From Nitrosopumilaceae archaeon (GTDB lineage Archaea; Thermoproteota; Nitrososphaeria; Nitrososphaerales; Nitrosopumilaceae), in contig DUJB01000008.1 in the NCBI GenBank assembly GCA_013330055.1, positions 5,607 through 10,985 on the forward strand: a stretch of DNA of 5,379 nt, written 5' to 3'. Of this stretch, positions 5,351-5,379 are shown piece by piece. The position numbers were made by a program, and so were the translations under genes. Position 1 is the stretch's first letter. Each line of letters begins with the position of its first letter. The notes below the pieces were generated by a model. That model made no database searches. It worked only from the letters and a program-made list of their open reading frames with translations, and was not told the DNA's origin.

Positions 5351-5359
5351 CTTATAAAG
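5351..5359 (-). promoter_or_regulatory. TATA box for the cupredoxin gene
   Basis: The minus strand reads CTTTATAAG, the clearest TATA box in the window. Its centre is 29 bases upstream of the TTG start, placing the transcription start at about 5328-5329, so the mRNA would be leaderless or carry a leader of two or three bases. This supports the unusual start codon. Confidence 0.6.
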
Positions 5360-5379
5360 CTATTCGCTTAAAAAAATTG

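Noticed and set aside
1..5379. Mobile element, CRISPR array, toxin-antitoxin or novel defence system
   Set aside because: I saw no transposase, integrase, regularly spaced repeat, terminal inverted repeat or target-site duplication, and the genes present are mostly core housekeeping functions.

Overview
The window looks like an ordinary core-genome stretch of an ammonia-oxidising archaeon (Nitrososphaerota/Thaumarchaeota, most like Nitrosopumilales). The assignment is an inference. It rests on AT-rich DNA, an archaeal-type tRNA-guanine transglycosylase, an archaeal CPSF-like nuclease, a eukaryote-style OGG1 glycosylase, a membrane-anchored amicyanin-like cupredoxin, and archaeal TATA boxes at near-leaderless spacing. 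No mobile element, CRISPR array, phage gene or obvious new multi-gene system is visible.

Layout. Positions 1-1440 (+) hold tgtA, cut at its 5' end by the window edge; it starts archaeosine formation in tRNA. It converges on 1476-1784 (-), a two-cluster ferredoxin with an Asp in place of one Cys ligand. Upstream of that, also on the minus strand, is 1910-2131, a 73-residue Trp-rich protein of unknown function. A short divergent promoter region (2132-2242) separates it from a tight plus-strand pair: 2243-3499, a beta-CASP metallo-beta-lactamase ribonuclease of the aCPSF2 type, and 3501-4349, an OGG1-type 8-oxoguanine DNA glycosylase/lyase, with one base between them. A tRNA-Arg(TCT) gene at 4385-4459 with its own TATA box follows. 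Next is 4506-4856 (+), a small predicted all-beta protein. It converges on 4853-5326 (-), a membrane-anchored type 1 copper protein; their stop codons overlap. No gene-free stretch exceeds about 125 bases.

How the genes relate. tgtA, the CPSF-like nuclease and the tRNA gene belong to RNA maturation and turnover. Ferredoxin and cupredoxin are electron carriers, in the cytoplasm and outside the membrane respectively. OGG1 repairs oxidised guanine, and its one-base spacing from the nuclease gene suggests co-transcription. Several starts (two of them TTG) lie about 25-32 bases from a TATA-like box, consistent with leaderless or near-leaderless mRNAs.

The points most worth a second look are residue-level. 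They are the Asp-ligated ferredoxin cluster, loss of the human Arg154 equivalent in OGG1, a degenerate ArcS-like motif plus a missing PUA domain in TgtA, A at position 54 of the tRNA T-loop, and the two unrecognised small proteins.
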